Shown one piece after another: positions 52,190 through 61,509 of a DNA stretch of 64,000 nucleotides. Source of the DNA: Glutamicibacter sp. MNS18. GTDB lineage: Bacteria > Actinomycetota > Actinomycetes > Actinomycetales > Micrococcaceae. A program made the translations under genes and the position numbers. Position 1 is the stretch's first letter, and every line of letters begins with the position of its first letter. The stretch spans positions 62,001 through 126,000 of the forward strand of contig NZ_JAPCHW010000001.1 in assembly GCF_026107515.2 (NCBI RefSeq), read 5' to 3'. The notes beneath the pieces were generated by a model. The model did no database searches and had not been told where the DNA came from. It was given only the letters and a program-made list of their open reading frames with translations.

Positions 52190-52867
52190 CTAGCGCGAGC
52201 GCTGACGCAAACGCTGGATGTCCAGGATGACCACGGCGCGTGCTTCCAGACGCAGCCAGCCACGCTGGACGAACTCGGCCAGGGCCTTGTTTACGGTTTC
52301 GCGTGAAGCGCCAACCAACTGGGCCAGTTCTTCCTGGGTCAGTTCGTGGGCTACCAGGATGCCGTCGGTTGCTGGACGACCGAAACGGTCGGCCAGATCC
52401 AACAGCGCCTTGGCCACGCGGCCTGGAACGTCCGAGAAGACAAGGTCAGCCAGCGACTCATTGGTGCGGCGCAGGCGTGCAGCCAGGGCCTGAAGCAACT
52501 GGATGGAGACTTCCGGAGAATTCAGGATCGCACGGCGCAGGTTCTCGTGACGCAGGCCAGCGAGCCGGGTCTCGGATACCGCAGTGGCCGTGGCATTGCG
52601 TGGGTGCGGGTCGAATAGTGCCATTTCGCCGAACAGCTCGCCTGGGCCGAGCACGGCGATCAGGTTTTCACGGCCATCAGCAGACGTACGTCCCAGCTTG
52701 ATCTTGCCTGAAACGATGAAGTACAGCTGGTCGCCCTGGTCACCTTCGCGGAACACTGAAGCACCGCGGGACAGGTCAACTTCGGTCAGCTCTTCGGTCA
52801 AGGTAGTGAATACTTCATCACCCAGCGATGCGAAAAGCGGCGCGCGGCGCAGAACCTCGATATCCAT
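52190..52867 (-). CDS. crp: Crp/Fnr family transcriptional regulator (Crp/GlxR type)
   Basis: 225-residue cAMP receptor-like regulator. Cyclic-nucleotide domain with GDQGDQLYFIVSGKIKLGRTSADGRENLIAVLGPGELFGEMALFDPHPRNATATAV (phosphate-binding cassette E and R present), the dimer helix, then the HTH (ELTQEELAQLVGASRETVNKALAEFVQRGWLRL). Close to Crp of M. tuberculosis and GlxR of Corynebacterium. AGGAG sits 6 bases before ATG 52867. A TGTGA-N6-CCACA site 59 bases upstream suggests autoregulation; acs in this window has similar sites. Confidence 0.95.
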   Translation of the reverse strand: MDIEVLRRAPLFASLGDEVFTTLTEELTEVDLSRGASVFREGDQGDQLYFIVSGKIKLGRTSADGRENLIAVLGPGELFGEMALFDPHPRNATATAVSETRLAGLRHENLRRAILNSPEVSIQLLQALAARLRRTNESLADLVFSDVPGRVAKALLDLADRFGRPATDGILVAHELTQEELAQLVGASRETVNKALAEFVQRGWLRLEARAVVILDIQRLRQRSR

Positions 52868-52925
52868 TAAATCTCCTGTCAACATGTAGTGAGCGCTTCC
52901 TTCATTGTGCCGCATCCGGTAACAA

Positions 52926-52941
52926 TGTGACAGTTTCCACA
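52926..52941. promoter_or_regulatory. Candidate Crp binding site in the crp/marP intergenic region
   Basis: TGTGACAGTTTCCACA: left arm perfect, right arm 4 of 5 of TGTGA-N6-TCACA. Located 59 bases before the crp start. Confidence 0.65.
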
Positions 52942-52960
52942 CGTGTTTTCGCTGGAAAAA

Positions 52961-52969
52961 TGTTATAAA
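52961..52969 (+). promoter_or_regulatory. Extended -10 for the MarP gene
   Basis: TGT-TATAAA, an extended -10 in the rightward direction. The same bases read TTTATAACA on the other strand and offer a TATAAC -10 for crp, so the two promoters may compete. Confidence 0.45.
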
Positions 52970-53073
52970 TCACGCTGAACGGCCGCTGAAGCTCGGGGTA
53001 ACTGACAGAAATCCATCAGGTAACGAAGGTACCTTGGAATTAGCCGACAATCATAGAACGAAGTGGAGTATCG

Positions 53074-54261
53074 GTGCTCGGAGCGTTTAATTGGCTGGAC
53101 ATTGCCATCTGCATTGCTCTGCTTTCCTTCTTTATCGCCGGTATCCGGCGTGGTTTCCTGCTGACGGTCGGCGACATGCTCGGCCTGATTGCCGGTGGCA
53201 TAGCGGCGTTCTTCGCCATTCCCCTGGTCTCCACATGGGTTTCCAACCCCTGGGGTCGGGTCGGGCTGATGGTCGGGGTGGCGGCAGTACTGATCCTGCT
53301 GGGCCAGGCCCTGGGCCGGGTGATCGCCACCTGGATCAAACGCCGCCTGAACTTCGACGTGGTCCGTGTCTTCGACCGGCTCATGGGCGGTGCCCTCTCG
53401 GTACTGATCACCGCCACCGTGATCGGGGCCCTGGCGTTTTCCACCTCGTCGATGGGTATCCCACGGCTCTCCACGGAGATCGCCAACTCCAAGATGATCG
53501 AGGCGATCCGTGGAGCGACGCCACAATTCGTCACATCCGCGATCTCCTCGGCCCGTTCGGCGGTGATGGCCCAGACCCTGCCGGCGATCCTTGAACCATT
53601 CGCCCCCACGGTTGAACCGGTGGAGGAAGGCGACTGGGAACCCACCGAGGCGCAACTGGCCTCCGAGCGCTCGGTTGCCAAAATCTCGGGCACGGCCGTG
53701 CAATGCGGCGTGAACCTCTCAGGCTCCGGATTCGTGGTGGCCGACCAGATGGTAATGACCAACGCGCACGTGGTCGCCGGCCTGAGCGCCGCGACCGTGG
53801 AATTGCCCGAGGAAGGGCTGTTGCGGGGCAAGGTCGTGTACTTCGACCCAGCTGCCGATATCGCTGTGCTTTATGTCGAAGGCATGCAGACACCGAGCCT
53901 GTCCCTGGCCCCGCAGGACCTGGAACGCGGGGACGCCGCAGCGTTCAGCGGGCACCCGTCCGGTGGGCCGTTGCAGACCCGGGGTGCGGTGGTCGCTTCC
54001 CAGGCGACGGTCTCGATCGCCAACATCTACGGCGAGGATCCCGGATCGCTGTCCGTCTACCAGCTCACCGCCGAGGTCATGCAGGGCAACTCCGGCGGGC
54101 CGCTGCTCGATGACGCCGGCCAAGCCGTCGGAATGATTTTCGCCAAGTCGCGCAGCGACGAGGAAATCGGATTCGCGTTGAGCTTGGACGAGGTGGAACG
54201 GGCCATGGACCAGGCAGATGGCCGAACCACCTCGATTAAGACCGGCGAGTGCATCGACTAG
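53074..54261 (+). CDS. marP: MarP family membrane serine protease
   Basis: 395 residues. N-terminal CvpA-like region with four membrane helices (about 5-125: WLDIAICIALLSFFIAGIRRGFLLTVGDMLGLIAGGIAAFF and following), then a periplasmic chymotrypsin-like protease. The triad is His232 (MTNAHVVAG), Asp262 (ADIAVLYVE) and Ser340 (QGNSGGPLL). Cysteines near Cys210 and the C-terminus (GECID) match the regulatory disulfide known in mycobacterial MarP. The mycobacterial enzyme protects against acid and oxidative stress. GTG start behind AAGTGGAG. It is divergent from crp. Confidence 0.93.
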   Translation: MLGAFNWLDIAICIALLSFFIAGIRRGFLLTVGDMLGLIAGGIAAFFAIPLVSTWVSNPWGRVGLMVGVAAVLILLGQALGRVIATWIKRRLNFDVVRVFDRLMGGALSVLITATVIGALAFSTSSMGIPRLSTEIANSKMIEAIRGATPQFVTSAISSARSAVMAQTLPAILEPFAPTVEPVEEGDWEPTEAQLASERSVAKISGTAVQCGVNLSGSGFVVADQMVMTNAHVVAGLSAATVELPEEGLLRGKVVYFDPAADIAVLYVEGMQTPSLSLAPQDLERGDAAAFSGHPSGGPLQTRGAVVASQATVSIANIYGEDPGSLSVYQLTAEVMQGNSGGPLLDDAGQAVGMIFAKSRSDEEIGFALSLDEVERAMDQADGRTTSIKTGECID

Positions 54262-54288
54262 CCGCTGCCAGTCAGGGCAAGTAAAACA

Positions 54289-54331
54289 GCGCCGTGGCCA
54301 GCCACCCGTGAAGGGTGGCGGGCCACGGCGC
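54289..54331. terminator. Compound hairpin terminator, marP / aroQ
   Basis: Outer 11-bp stem (54289-54299 with 54321-54331) and inner 7-bp stem (54301-54307 with 54313-54319), GTGAA loop, between convergent genes. Confidence 0.8.
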
Positions 54332-54349
54332 AGGTGCTTGTCGCGGGAA

Positions 54350-54805
54350 TCAGGCCTCGGGTAACAACCAGGCCAGCTGCTCGATGGCCAACCGGTAGCC
54401 ATTGATCCCGGCCCCGATGACGATCGAGGCGGCGACCGGGGAGACATACGAGTGGTGGCGGAAGGCCTCGCGCTTGTGCACATTGGAAATGTGCACCTCA
54501 ATCACCGGCAGGGCCACCCCGGCCAGGGCATCGGCGATAGCCACCGAGGTGTGGGTGAAGGCCCCCGGGTTGATGACGATGCCCGCGGCGGTGCCACGAG
54601 CGGCATGGATCGCATCGATGAGCACCCCCTCATGGTTGGACTGCAGCGCCTGCAACTCCAACTGGTGGGCTGCGGCGGTGGTACGGGCCAACGCCTCGAC
54701 ATCGGCCAGGGTATCGGAGCCATAGATTTCCGGTTCCCGGGTGCCGAGCAGGTTCAGGTTCGGGCCGTTGAGCAACAGGATGCTACGTGGTGCGGTAGGG
54801 GTCAT
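54350..54805 (-). CDS. aroQ: Type II 3-dehydroquinate dehydratase
   Basis: 151-residue shikimate pathway enzyme converting 3-dehydroquinate to 3-dehydroshikimate. Seen: [21 protein letters not shown] (with the catalytic Tyr), [32 protein letters not shown], and [21 protein letters not shown] with the catalytic His region. All are intact. The start is ATG 54805 in spite of a longer open frame. No SD; TAGATT ends 7 bases before it. It stands outside any shikimate cluster, between marP and acs. Confidence 0.96.
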   Translation of the reverse strand: MTPTAPRSILLLNGPNLNLLGTREPEIYGSDTLADVEALARTTAAAHQLELQALQSNHEGVLIDAIHAARGTAAGIVINPGAFTHTSVAIADALAGVALPVIEVHISNVHKREAFRHHSYVSPVAASIVIGAGINGYRLAIEQLAWLLPEA

Positions 54806-54812
54806 GATGCTA

Positions 54813-54818
54813 AATCTA
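54813..54818 (-). promoter_or_regulatory. -10 hexamer of aroQ, leaderless candidate
   Basis: TAGATT on the minus strand, 7 bases before ATG 54805. Confidence 0.5.
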
Positions 54819-54871
54819 CTGCAGTGACCGGCATGTTTCCCAGCATTGCGCCGGTAGCTGCCGCAACACAA

Positions 54872-54917
54872 CACGGGCCGCCGCTGCGGCAGTTTCCTGC
54901 AGCAACGGCGGCCCGTG
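54872..54917 (-). terminator. Hairpin terminator of acs
   Basis: 12-bp perfect outer stem (54872-54883 with 54906-54917) enclosing partly complementary bases, just after the acs stop in the minus direction. Confidence 0.75.
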
Positions 54918-54943
54918 GAACAGTTGTCCCTCGCCGGGGGGTG

Positions 54944-56923
54944 TTAGCCCTGGCGCATGGAATCGGCGATCTGTGTCATCACCGTGGCGTCGGAGAGCGT
55001 GGTGGCGTCCCCGACCTCGCGGCCCTCGGCCACGTCCTTGAGCAGCCGGCGCATGATCTTGCCCGAACGGGTCTTGGGCAGTTCCGGCACCACCAGCACG
55101 TGCTTCGGCTTGGCGATCGGGCCGATATCCTTGCCCACGTGGTTGCGCAAGGTGGCGACCACGTCCTCGCCCTGCTCCGGCTCGATCTGCAGGATCACGA
55201 AGGCGACCACTGCCTCGCCGGTGGTGTCGTCCTTGGCGCCGACCACGGCGGCCTCGGCCACGTACGGGTGGGCCACCAGTGAGGACTCGATCTCGGTGGT
55301 GGACAACCGGTGGCCGGACACGTTCATCACGTCATCGACGCGTCCCAGCAACCAGATATCCCCATCCTCGTCCTTTTTCGCCCCGTCCCCGGCGAAGTAC
55401 ATGTCCTGGAAACGGGACCAGTAGGTGTCCTTGTAGCGTTCCATGTCGCCCCAGATGCCGCGCAGCATGGCCGGCCACGGGTCGCGGATGACCAGGAAGC
55501 CGCCCTCGCCGTTGCCGACCGAGTTGCCTTCCTCGTCCACCACATCCACGGTGATTCCCGGGACGCCGACCTGGGCCGATCCCGGCTTGGTGGAGGTGAC
55601 CCCGGGCAGCGGGGCAATCATGTGCGCCCCGGTCTCGGTCTGCCACCAGGTGTCCACGATCGGGGTCGGGTGCTCCTTCTTTTCGCCATTCTTGCCGTTG
55701 TTCGAACCGATGACCTCGCGGTACCACATCCACGCCTCGGGGTTGATCGGTTCACCCACCGAGCCGAGCAGGCGCAGGCTGGACAGGTCGTAGCTATCGG
55801 GAATTTGCCGTCCCCACTTCATGAAGGTGCGGATCGCGGTGGGGGCGGTGTACAGGATGGTGACCCCGTACTTCTGGACCAGTTCCCACCAGCGTCCCTG
55901 GTGCGGGGTATCCGGGGTTCCTTCGTAGATCACCTGGGTGGCGCCATTGACCAGCGGTGCATAGGTGACATACGAGTGGCCGGTGACCCAGCCGATATCG
56001 GCGGTGCACCAGAAGACATCGGACTCCGGGTGCAGGTCGAAGGTGTCACGGTGGGTGACCGCACCCTGCACCAGGTAGCCACCGGTGGTATGCACGATGC
56101 CCTTGGGCTTGCCGGTGGTGCCGGAGGTGTAGAGCACGAACAGCGGGTGCTCGGAATCATGGGCCACCGCCGTGTGCTCGGTGCTGGCGGAACCCACCAC
56201 GTCATCCCACCACTTGTCGATATCGTTGAAGGCCACGTCCTGGCCGTTGCGCTTGACCACCAGTACGTTCTGCACGGTGTGACCCGGGGCTGCCAGCGCC
56301 TCGTCCACGGCAGGCTTCAGCGGGGACGGCTTGCCGCGGCGCCAGGTGCCGTCCGCGGTGACCACCAGTTTGGCTTCGGCATCATCGACGCGGCTGCGCA
56401 GGGCGTCGGCGGAGAAACCGCCGAAGACCACCGAATGGATCGCGCCGATACGGGCGCAGGCCAGCATGGTGATCACGGCTTCGGGAATCATCGGCAGGTA
56501 GACCGCGACCCGGTCGCCCTTGGCCACACCCAGGGATTCGAACGCGTTCGCGGCCTTTTTGACCTCTTCGGTCAACTCGGCATAGGTGTAGGATCGGGTG
56601 TCGCCCGGTTCGCCTTCGAAGTAGATGGCCACCCGGTCGCCCAGACCGTTTTCCACATGGCGGTCCAGCGCGTTGTAGGCGGCATTGAGCTTGCCGCCCA
56701 CAAACCACTTGGCCACCGGGGCCTGGGACCAGTCCAGAGTGTCGGTGAAATCAGTATCCCAGGTGATCACCTTCCGGGCCTGGTCGGCCCAGTACCCCAG
56801 GCGGTCCTCCTGGGCGGCGGAATACTGCTCGGCGCTTCCAATGGCATTGGCGGCGAATTCGACGCTCGGGGCGAACGAACGGGTTTCGTGCGACAAGTTA
56901 TCCAAGGTCTTCACTTCACTCAT
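54944..56923 (-). CDS. acs: Acetate-CoA ligase (acetyl-CoA synthetase)
   Basis: 659-residue AMP-forming enzyme activating acetate to acetyl-CoA. Features: N-terminal ACAS_N domain, [21 protein letters not shown]-loop, [51 protein letters not shown], and the C-terminal [14 protein letters not shown]. The lysine of that last motif is the acetylation site controlled by sirtuins in characterised homologues. The frame extends upstream, but ATG 56923 with GGAAGGG matches the family start. Two Crp-like sites upstream suggest cAMP-dependent control. Confidence 0.97.
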   Translation of the reverse strand: MSEVKTLDNLSHETRSFAPSVEFAANAIGSAEQYSAAQEDRLGYWADQARKVITWDTDFTDTLDWSQAPVAKWFVGGKLNAAYNALDRHVENGLGDRVAIYFEGEPGDTRSYTYAELTEEVKKAANAFESLGVAKGDRVAVYLPMIPEAVITMLACARIGAIHSVVFGGFSADALRSRVDDAEAKLVVTADGTWRRGKPSPLKPAVDEALAAPGHTVQNVLVVKRNGQDVAFNDIDKWWDDVVGSASTEHTAVAHDSEHPLFVLYTSGTTGKPKGIVHTTGGYLVQGAVTHRDTFDLHPESDVFWCTADIGWVTGHSYVTYAPLVNGATQVIYEGTPDTPHQGRWWELVQKYGVTILYTAPTAIRTFMKWGRQIPDSYDLSSLRLLGSVGEPINPEAWMWYREVIGSNNGKNGEKKEHPTPIVDTWWQTETGAHMIAPLPGVTSTKPGSAQVGVPGITVDVVDEEGNSVGNGEGGFLVIRDPWPAMLRGIWGDMERYKDTYWSRFQDMYFAGDGAKKDEDGDIWLLGRVDDVMNVSGHRLSTTEIESSLVAHPYVAEAAVVGAKDDTTGEAVVAFVILQIEPEQGEDVVATLRNHVGKDIGPIAKPKHVLVVPELPKTRSGKIMRRLLKDVAEGREVGDATTLSDATVMTQIADSMRQG

Positions 56924-56961
56924 CGGTGTGGTTCCCTTCCGGGTTGGCTGCAAATATATCC

Positions 56962-56977
56962 TGTGATCCAAATTACC
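56962..56977. promoter_or_regulatory. Weak Crp-like site upstream of acs
   Basis: TGTGATCCAAATTACC: the left arm is perfect and the right arm is poor. It lies 38 bases before the acs start. Confidence 0.4.
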
Positions 56978-56994
56978 CCCAAGAACGTCCACCC

Positions 56995-57010
56995 CGTGAA
57001 ATGTGTCACG
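56995..57010. promoter_or_regulatory. Crp-like binding site upstream of acs
   Basis: CGTGA-N6-TCACG, a perfect palindrome differing from TGTGA-N6-TCACA only at the outermost pair. It lies 71 bases before the acs start. Confidence 0.65.
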
Positions 57011-57114
57011 TTTTTATGTGCCAGAGGTTAGGATTGTGCGCCGAGCGGTCGTCCCGCTGCGGCGAACTGCGTCCCGGGGCTGCGAAACGGCCCACTGCAT
57101 GACACGATCGGAAG

Positions 57115-57909
57115 GTGGCACAGAAAACTATGACCGAATCCGCTTTGGGTTTGAAACGCCGGGCGCGCAAGATGAACCGGATCCTGGCCGAAACCTACCC
57201 GTACGCGGTGCCGGAACTGGATTTCGACAACCCGTTCGAGCTGCTGGTGGCCACGGTGCTCTCGGCACAGACCACCGATATTCGCGTCAACTCGATCACC
57301 CCGGCGCTGTTCGCCAGGTATCCCGACGCGCTGGCCATGAGCCAGGCGGACCGCGAGGAACTCGAAACGCTGATCCGGCCCACCGGTTTCTTCCGGGCCA
57401 AGACCGAGTCCCTGCTGGGTTTGGCCACCGCATTGGTTGATCACCATGACGGGCAGGTGCCGGGCACGCTCGAGGCGCTGGTCAAGCTTCCCGGAGTGGG
57501 ACGCAAGACCGCCAACGTGGTGTTGGGCAACGCCTTCGGCGTCCCGGGAATCACCGTGGATACCCATTTCGGGCGGCTGGCCAACCGGTTCGGCTGGACC
57601 ACCGAAACCGATCCGGTCAAGGTGGAGCATGCGGTGGGTGAATTATTCGAAAAACGCGACTGGACCATGCTCAGCCACCACGTGGTATTCCACGGGCGCC
57701 GGGTCTGCCATGCCCGGACCCCTGCCTGCGGAGTCTGCCCCTTGGCCAGGCTGTGCCCCTCGGCCGGGATCGGCGAGGAAATACCTGCCAAGGCCCGACG
57801 GTTACTTAAGTACGAGCTGGCTCCCGGCCGTGAGGACCTACTGGAGAAAATGCGTGCCGGGGCCACCCGAAGGGAACTTCGGGCCCAGGGATACGGATTG
57901 GAAGCATGA
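57115..57909 (+). CDS. nth: Endonuclease III (DNA glycosylase/AP lyase)
   Basis: 264-residue base-excision repair enzyme removing oxidised pyrimidines. Helix-hairpin-helix [18 protein letters not shown] with the catalytic Lys, the catalytic Asp in [13 protein letters not shown], and the [4Fe-4S] motif C-X6-C-X2-C-X5-C ([17 protein letters not shown]). All are intact. The C-terminal tail of about 40 residues is longer than in E. coli. GTG 57115 is chosen; ATG 57130 is an in-frame alternative. ATGA overlap with the following NUDIX gene. Confidence 0.96.
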   Translation: MAQKTMTESALGLKRRARKMNRILAETYPYAVPELDFDNPFELLVATVLSAQTTDIRVNSITPALFARYPDALAMSQADREELETLIRPTGFFRAKTESLLGLATALVDHHDGQVPGTLEALVKLPGVGRKTANVVLGNAFGVPGITVDTHFGRLANRFGWTTETDPVKVEHAVGELFEKRDWTMLSHHVVFHGRRVCHARTPACGVCPLARLCPSAGIGEEIPAKARRLLKYELAPGREDLLEKMRAGATRRELRAQGYGLEA

Positions 57910-58583
57910 GCGCACGTAGCGAGTTGGACCATGTCATTCGGCAGCACCGGGCCAAGGTCGGGGCCACCCAACGGATGCCCGGCCAGTGGGTGGCCAAGGC
58001 GATGGACCAGCACAGCGTCCGCCGCGCGGCGGTGCTGATGCTCTTCGGCTCGCACGGGGATACCGCGTTGGATGAGCACAGCCCGGCAGAGGAGCTGGAT
58101 TTGCTGTTCGTGACGCGTGCGGCCACCCTGCGCGACCATGCCGGGCAGATCGCGTTCCCCGGCGGCGGGATCGACCCCGAGGATCCCTCGCCCGCGGCCG
58201 CGGCCCTGCGCGAGGCCAACGAGGAGACAGGGGTGCGGACCTCCGGGATCGAAATCCTGGGGCAACTCTCCGATGCCGAACTTCCGGTGACCAACTTCCT
58301 GGTCACCCCGGTGATCGGATGGTGGCGTGAGGAATGCGAGGTGTACCCGGTGGATCCGGGCGAATCCCAGGATGTCTTCCGGGCGCCGGTGGCCCGACTG
58401 CTGGATCCGCACAACCGGCTGAACGCCGTGGTCGAACGCGGCAACCGCCAGTTCAAGGGCCCGGCCTTCGACTACGAGGGCCGGATCATCTGGGGGTTCA
58501 CCGCCATTGTGCTGGATCGGCTGTTCAACGAACTGGGCTGGACCCGGCAGTGGAACGCCAAACGCGAAATCAAGATGGGCTAG
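57906..58583 (+). CDS. NUDIX hydrolase, CoA pyrophosphatase type
   Basis: 225 residues. VLMLFGSHG and [45 protein letters not shown] combine the CoA-type UPF0035-like motif ([13 protein letters not shown]) with a complete Nudix box. Probably cleaves CoA or oxidised CoA to 3',5'-ADP and phosphopantetheine products. It overlaps nth by four bases, the same pairing as in mycobacteria. Confidence 0.92.
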   Translation: MSARSELDHVIRQHRAKVGATQRMPGQWVAKAMDQHSVRRAAVLMLFGSHGDTALDEHSPAEELDLLFVTRAATLRDHAGQIAFPGGGIDPEDPSPAAAALREANEETGVRTSGIEILGQLSDAELPVTNFLVTPVIGWWREECEVYPVDPGESQDVFRAPVARLLDPHNRLNAVVERGNRQFKGPAFDYEGRIIWGFTAIVLDRLFNELGWTRQWNAKREIKMG

Positions 58584-58599
58584 ACGGGCCGCGGGCCAG

Positions 58600-60255
58600 C
58601 TATTTGGCCTCGGCGTAGCTGCGGACCGTGGCGATGCTGACCGGGAAATCGGGGGACTGCGGGCCGAACAAGCTCTGCCCGGCCCGGTGGGCGCCCAGCC
58701 GGATCGCCCGGGCCAGGCCCTCGGCGAGTTCCGGCTCGGTTTCGAACACCAGCTCGTCATGGACGAAGAACACCTGCCGGCACCGGGTGTGCAACCCGGC
58801 GGAGAACACCAGGTGGCGGGTCTGCGCCATCCAGACCAGCGCCCATTCGGCCGCGGTCGCCTGGACCACGAAGTTCCGGGTGAACCGCCCCCGGGAACGT
58901 GCCGCCATGTCGGCGGCACTCTGCGCGGTGGCATCGGCGGTATTGCGTTGGGCATGCAGCCAGGACTCATCGGCCGGCGGGCAACCCCGGCCCAGCCAGC
59001 TGTGCACCCCCTCCCCGCGTTCCCCGGCCTGGGCGGCCCGGGCCACATAGGACATGGCCCGGGGAAACCCGCGTTCCAGTGCGGAGACCACCGCCCCCGC
59101 CCCGGACGAGGTTCCGCCGTAGATCGCCGAGAGCATGCCCAGCTTCGCCTCGTCGCGGTCCTTGGCCACCTGTGAGTCGATCAGCCCCTGGTACAGGTCC
59201 TGGCCCTGCCCTGCCTGCTGCAGTGCGGAGTCCTGGGAGATGGCGCCCAGGATTCGCGGCTCCAGTTGGCTGCCGTCGGCCACCACGAAGACCTTGCCCT
59301 CCGGGGCGGTGATCACCTGGCGGATGGCGTGCGGCAGCTGCAAGGCCCCGCCGCCGGTGGCGGCCCAGCGCCCGGAGGCGACGGTGCCCAGCACATAGTG
59401 CGGGTGGAACCGCGAATCACGGATCCATTGGTCCAGCCAGGCATCCCCGTGGGCGCTGGCCAGCCTGGATAGCTGCTTGTAATGCAGGACCAACTCGATG
59501 ACCGGGTCCTTGTGGGCCTCCAGCTCCCAGGCACGGACCGAGGAGAGACCGTACCCGGCGCGTTGCAGGGCACGCAGCAGTTCCTGGGGTGAATCCGGGT
59601 TCAGCCCCGGGGTATTCAGGGTGTGGGCGAGTTCGTCTGCCAGTGCCGCCAGCCGCGGTTCACGTTGTCCCTCGGGCACCCGCGGACCAAGCTGTTCGCG
59701 CAACAACGCACGATGGGCCCTTTCATCCCAGGCCAATCCGTGGTGTTCCATCTCGGCGGCGATGACCGCGCCGATGCTTTCAGCATGCAGCAGCAGTTCG
59801 ATCCGCCGCCGCTGACCTGCGTCCTCGGGCAATGCCCGGCGCTGTTGCAGGTAGCGTTCCTCCATCGCCGCCAGATCGGCGGAGGCTTCGGCTGGCTCGG
59901 CGAACAGGGCGTCCTGGTTCGGGGCGGGCATCCGGGCCGGGCGAGGCTCCAGATCCACATCCCCAAGCCGCATCGAGACGAAGGGGGACCGGTGTAGGAT
60001 CCTCTGGGCCAGATCCAGCATGTGGGCCTTGCCCAGGTGGATATCCGCCTCCAGCAAGAGCGGAAGCCACGGTGCCGTCCGGGTCATTACCCAGCGTGGG
60101 GCGTAGCGCTGCTCGATCCTGGCAACCGTGGCGGTGAAATCCGCCCGGGATACCGCCAGCTGGTCGACCACCAGGTTCCCGGAGTCCTGCTCGCGCACGT
60201 TGAGGACGGCGAAGTCCTGATCGGGGGCTGGGGCAAGGAAGGCGAGAAACGACAT
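58600..60255 (-). CDS. Family A DNA polymerase without 5' nuclease (bifunctional 3'-5' exonuclease/polymerase type)
   Basis: 551 residues, far shorter than PolA. Polymerase motif A is DGSQLEPRILGAIS (DYSQIELR in PolA), motif B region is RDEAKLGMLSAIYGG, and motif C is VHDELVFE. The N-terminal about 180 residues would correspond to an exonuclease-like domain but lack clear DxE/YxxxD motifs in my reading. There is no 5'-3' nuclease domain. Such polymerases occur widely in actinobacteria beside a full polA; a repair or gap-filling role is inferred. It is convergent with the CoA NUDIX gene and divergent from ssd. No SD is present. Confidence 0.87.
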   Translation of the reverse strand: MSFLAFLAPAPDQDFAVLNVREQDSGNLVVDQLAVSRADFTATVARIEQRYAPRWVMTRTAPWLPLLLEADIHLGKAHMLDLAQRILHRSPFVSMRLGDVDLEPRPARMPAPNQDALFAEPAEASADLAAMEERYLQQRRALPEDAGQRRRIELLLHAESIGAVIAAEMEHHGLAWDERAHRALLREQLGPRVPEGQREPRLAALADELAHTLNTPGLNPDSPQELLRALQRAGYGLSSVRAWELEAHKDPVIELVLHYKQLSRLASAHGDAWLDQWIRDSRFHPHYVLGTVASGRWAATGGGALQLPHAIRQVITAPEGKVFVVADGSQLEPRILGAISQDSALQQAGQGQDLYQGLIDSQVAKDRDEAKLGMLSAIYGGTSSGAGAVVSALERGFPRAMSYVARAAQAGERGEGVHSWLGRGCPPADESWLHAQRNTADATAQSAADMAARSRGRFTRNFVVQATAAEWALVWMAQTRHLVFSAGLHTRCRQVFFVHDELVFETEPELAEGLARAIRLGAHRAGQSLFGPQSPDFPVSIATVRSYAEAK

Positions 60256-60342
60256 GTCACCATTGTGCCTTTTGCCCGCCGGTTATCCCCATTCCGCCCA
60301 CCACGGACCGAATGGCGGCCCCGGGTGGCCCATGGTGGGCAG

Positions 60343-61509
60343 ATGAAATGGCTAGCACACCTCAACCGTCAAATTCCGCAGGGACCGGTGGACACCAGGT
60401 TCGTGGCCCAGGAGCCACCGCGGCGCCCGCATACAGCCGCCCGACAGGCTGCTACCCGGGCGGCGGTCCCCGGGATGTCCATGGCCGCGATCGAACAGGA
60501 GCAGTTGAGTTGCACCCTGGTAACCGAGGATCGGCACCTGATCGACCAATTGGCGGGGATCGCGTTGGGTGCGGCGGTACGCATCAACCACTGCGCTTCG
60601 CCCGAACGCTTCGAGGAACAGCTGCCGGAGGGTCCCGTACTCTGGGGAGCCGACGCCCTGTGCCACCTCAACGGTGCTCGCAGGTGGAGATGCGATGTGC
60701 TGCTGGGGACCGAGACGGACAACGAACAGCTCTGGTTGACGGCCAGTACCAGGCCCCAGGCCCGGGTGGCGGTGCTGCCGCTGGCCGCCGGCTGGCTGGG
60801 TGAATACCTGGGCCAGTGGGCCCTGCACAGCGGCCATGGGCACACCATCGTGTTCTCCGGCCTGGCCGGGGGCATCGGAACCAGTGCCCTATCCGGCCTG
60901 CTGGCCCACGCCGGGACGTTGAGCGGGCTGCGGTCCGTGGTGGTCGACCTGGATCCGTACTCCGGTTCCCTGTGGCCAATGCTCAACTGGCAGCCAGCCA
61001 ATGGCATCGGATGGGAACACCTGCGCGGCTCGGGGGGAACCCTGGCCGCCCACCAGTTCCGTGAGGTGTTGGCCCGGGTGCAGGACACCGCGGTGCTGAC
61101 CTGGCAACAGGAGCCCTCCAGCTACGACATCGACGAATCGCTGGCGGTGCGGGTGCTGGCCGCCGCACGCCAGGCCTTTGACCTGGTAGTGATTGACACT
61201 GGTCGATATCTCCACCCGTTGTCGGGTGTGATCGCCCAATTCGCCAACCAGCAGGTGCTCACCTGCCAACCGGAGCAGGACGCGCGGCTCGCTGAACTGG
61301 GACACCCGTTCATTGCCTGCACCACCTCGCAGAAAGTGGAGGTACCGGGGGAGCTGCGGCAACAGCTGCTTGGCTGCTTTCCGCCGACCTCCCGGATCGC
61401 GCGAAGTATCGAACGGGCCGAATTATTCGACTCGCTGCGTTCGGGCAGGCTGCGGCAACGCATCGCCGACTATGACCTGTTGCCCACCACCGGGACGGGA
61501 CACCCATGA
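60343..61509 (+). CDS. ssd: Septum site-determining protein Ssd / CpaE-like ATPase of the Tad locus
   Basis: About 388 residues, homologous in layout to Rv3660c (Ssd) and CpaE/MinD-like proteins. A receiver-like N-terminal part (LVTEDRHLIDQLAGIALGAAVRI) leads to a ParA/MinD-like domain: FSGLAGGIGTSALSGLLAHAG, then SVVVDLDPYSGSLWPMLNW and FDLVVIDTGRYLHP. The deviant Walker loop has GGIGTS, lacking the usual GKT/S lysine, so ATP hydrolysis is doubtful. First gene of the tadA-tadB-tadC cluster, overlapping tadA by four bases. The start is uncertain: ATG 60343 or ATG 60475. Confidence 0.85.
   Translation: MKWLAHLNRQIPQGPVDTRFVAQEPPRRPHTAARQAATRAAVPGMSMAAIEQEQLSCTLVTEDRHLIDQLAGIALGAAVRINHCASPERFEEQLPEGPVLWGADALCHLNGARRWRCDVLLGTETDNEQLWLTASTRPQARVAVLPLAAGWLGEYLGQWALHSGHGHTIVFSGLAGGIGTSALSGLLAHAGTLSGLRSVVVDLDPYSGSLWPMLNWQPANGIGWEHLRGSGGTLAAHQFREVLARVQDTAVLTWQQEPSSYDIDESLAVRVLAAARQAFDLVVIDTGRYLHPLSGVIAQFANQQVLTCQPEQDARLAELGHPFIACTTSQKVEVPGELRQQLLGCFPPTSRIARSIERAELFDSLRSGRLRQRIADYDLLPTTGTGHP

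Noticed and set aside
57441-59048. Minus-strand open frame of about 535 codons across nth, the NUDIX gene and the polymerase end.
   Set aside because: It crosses three certain genes in antisense or out of frame.
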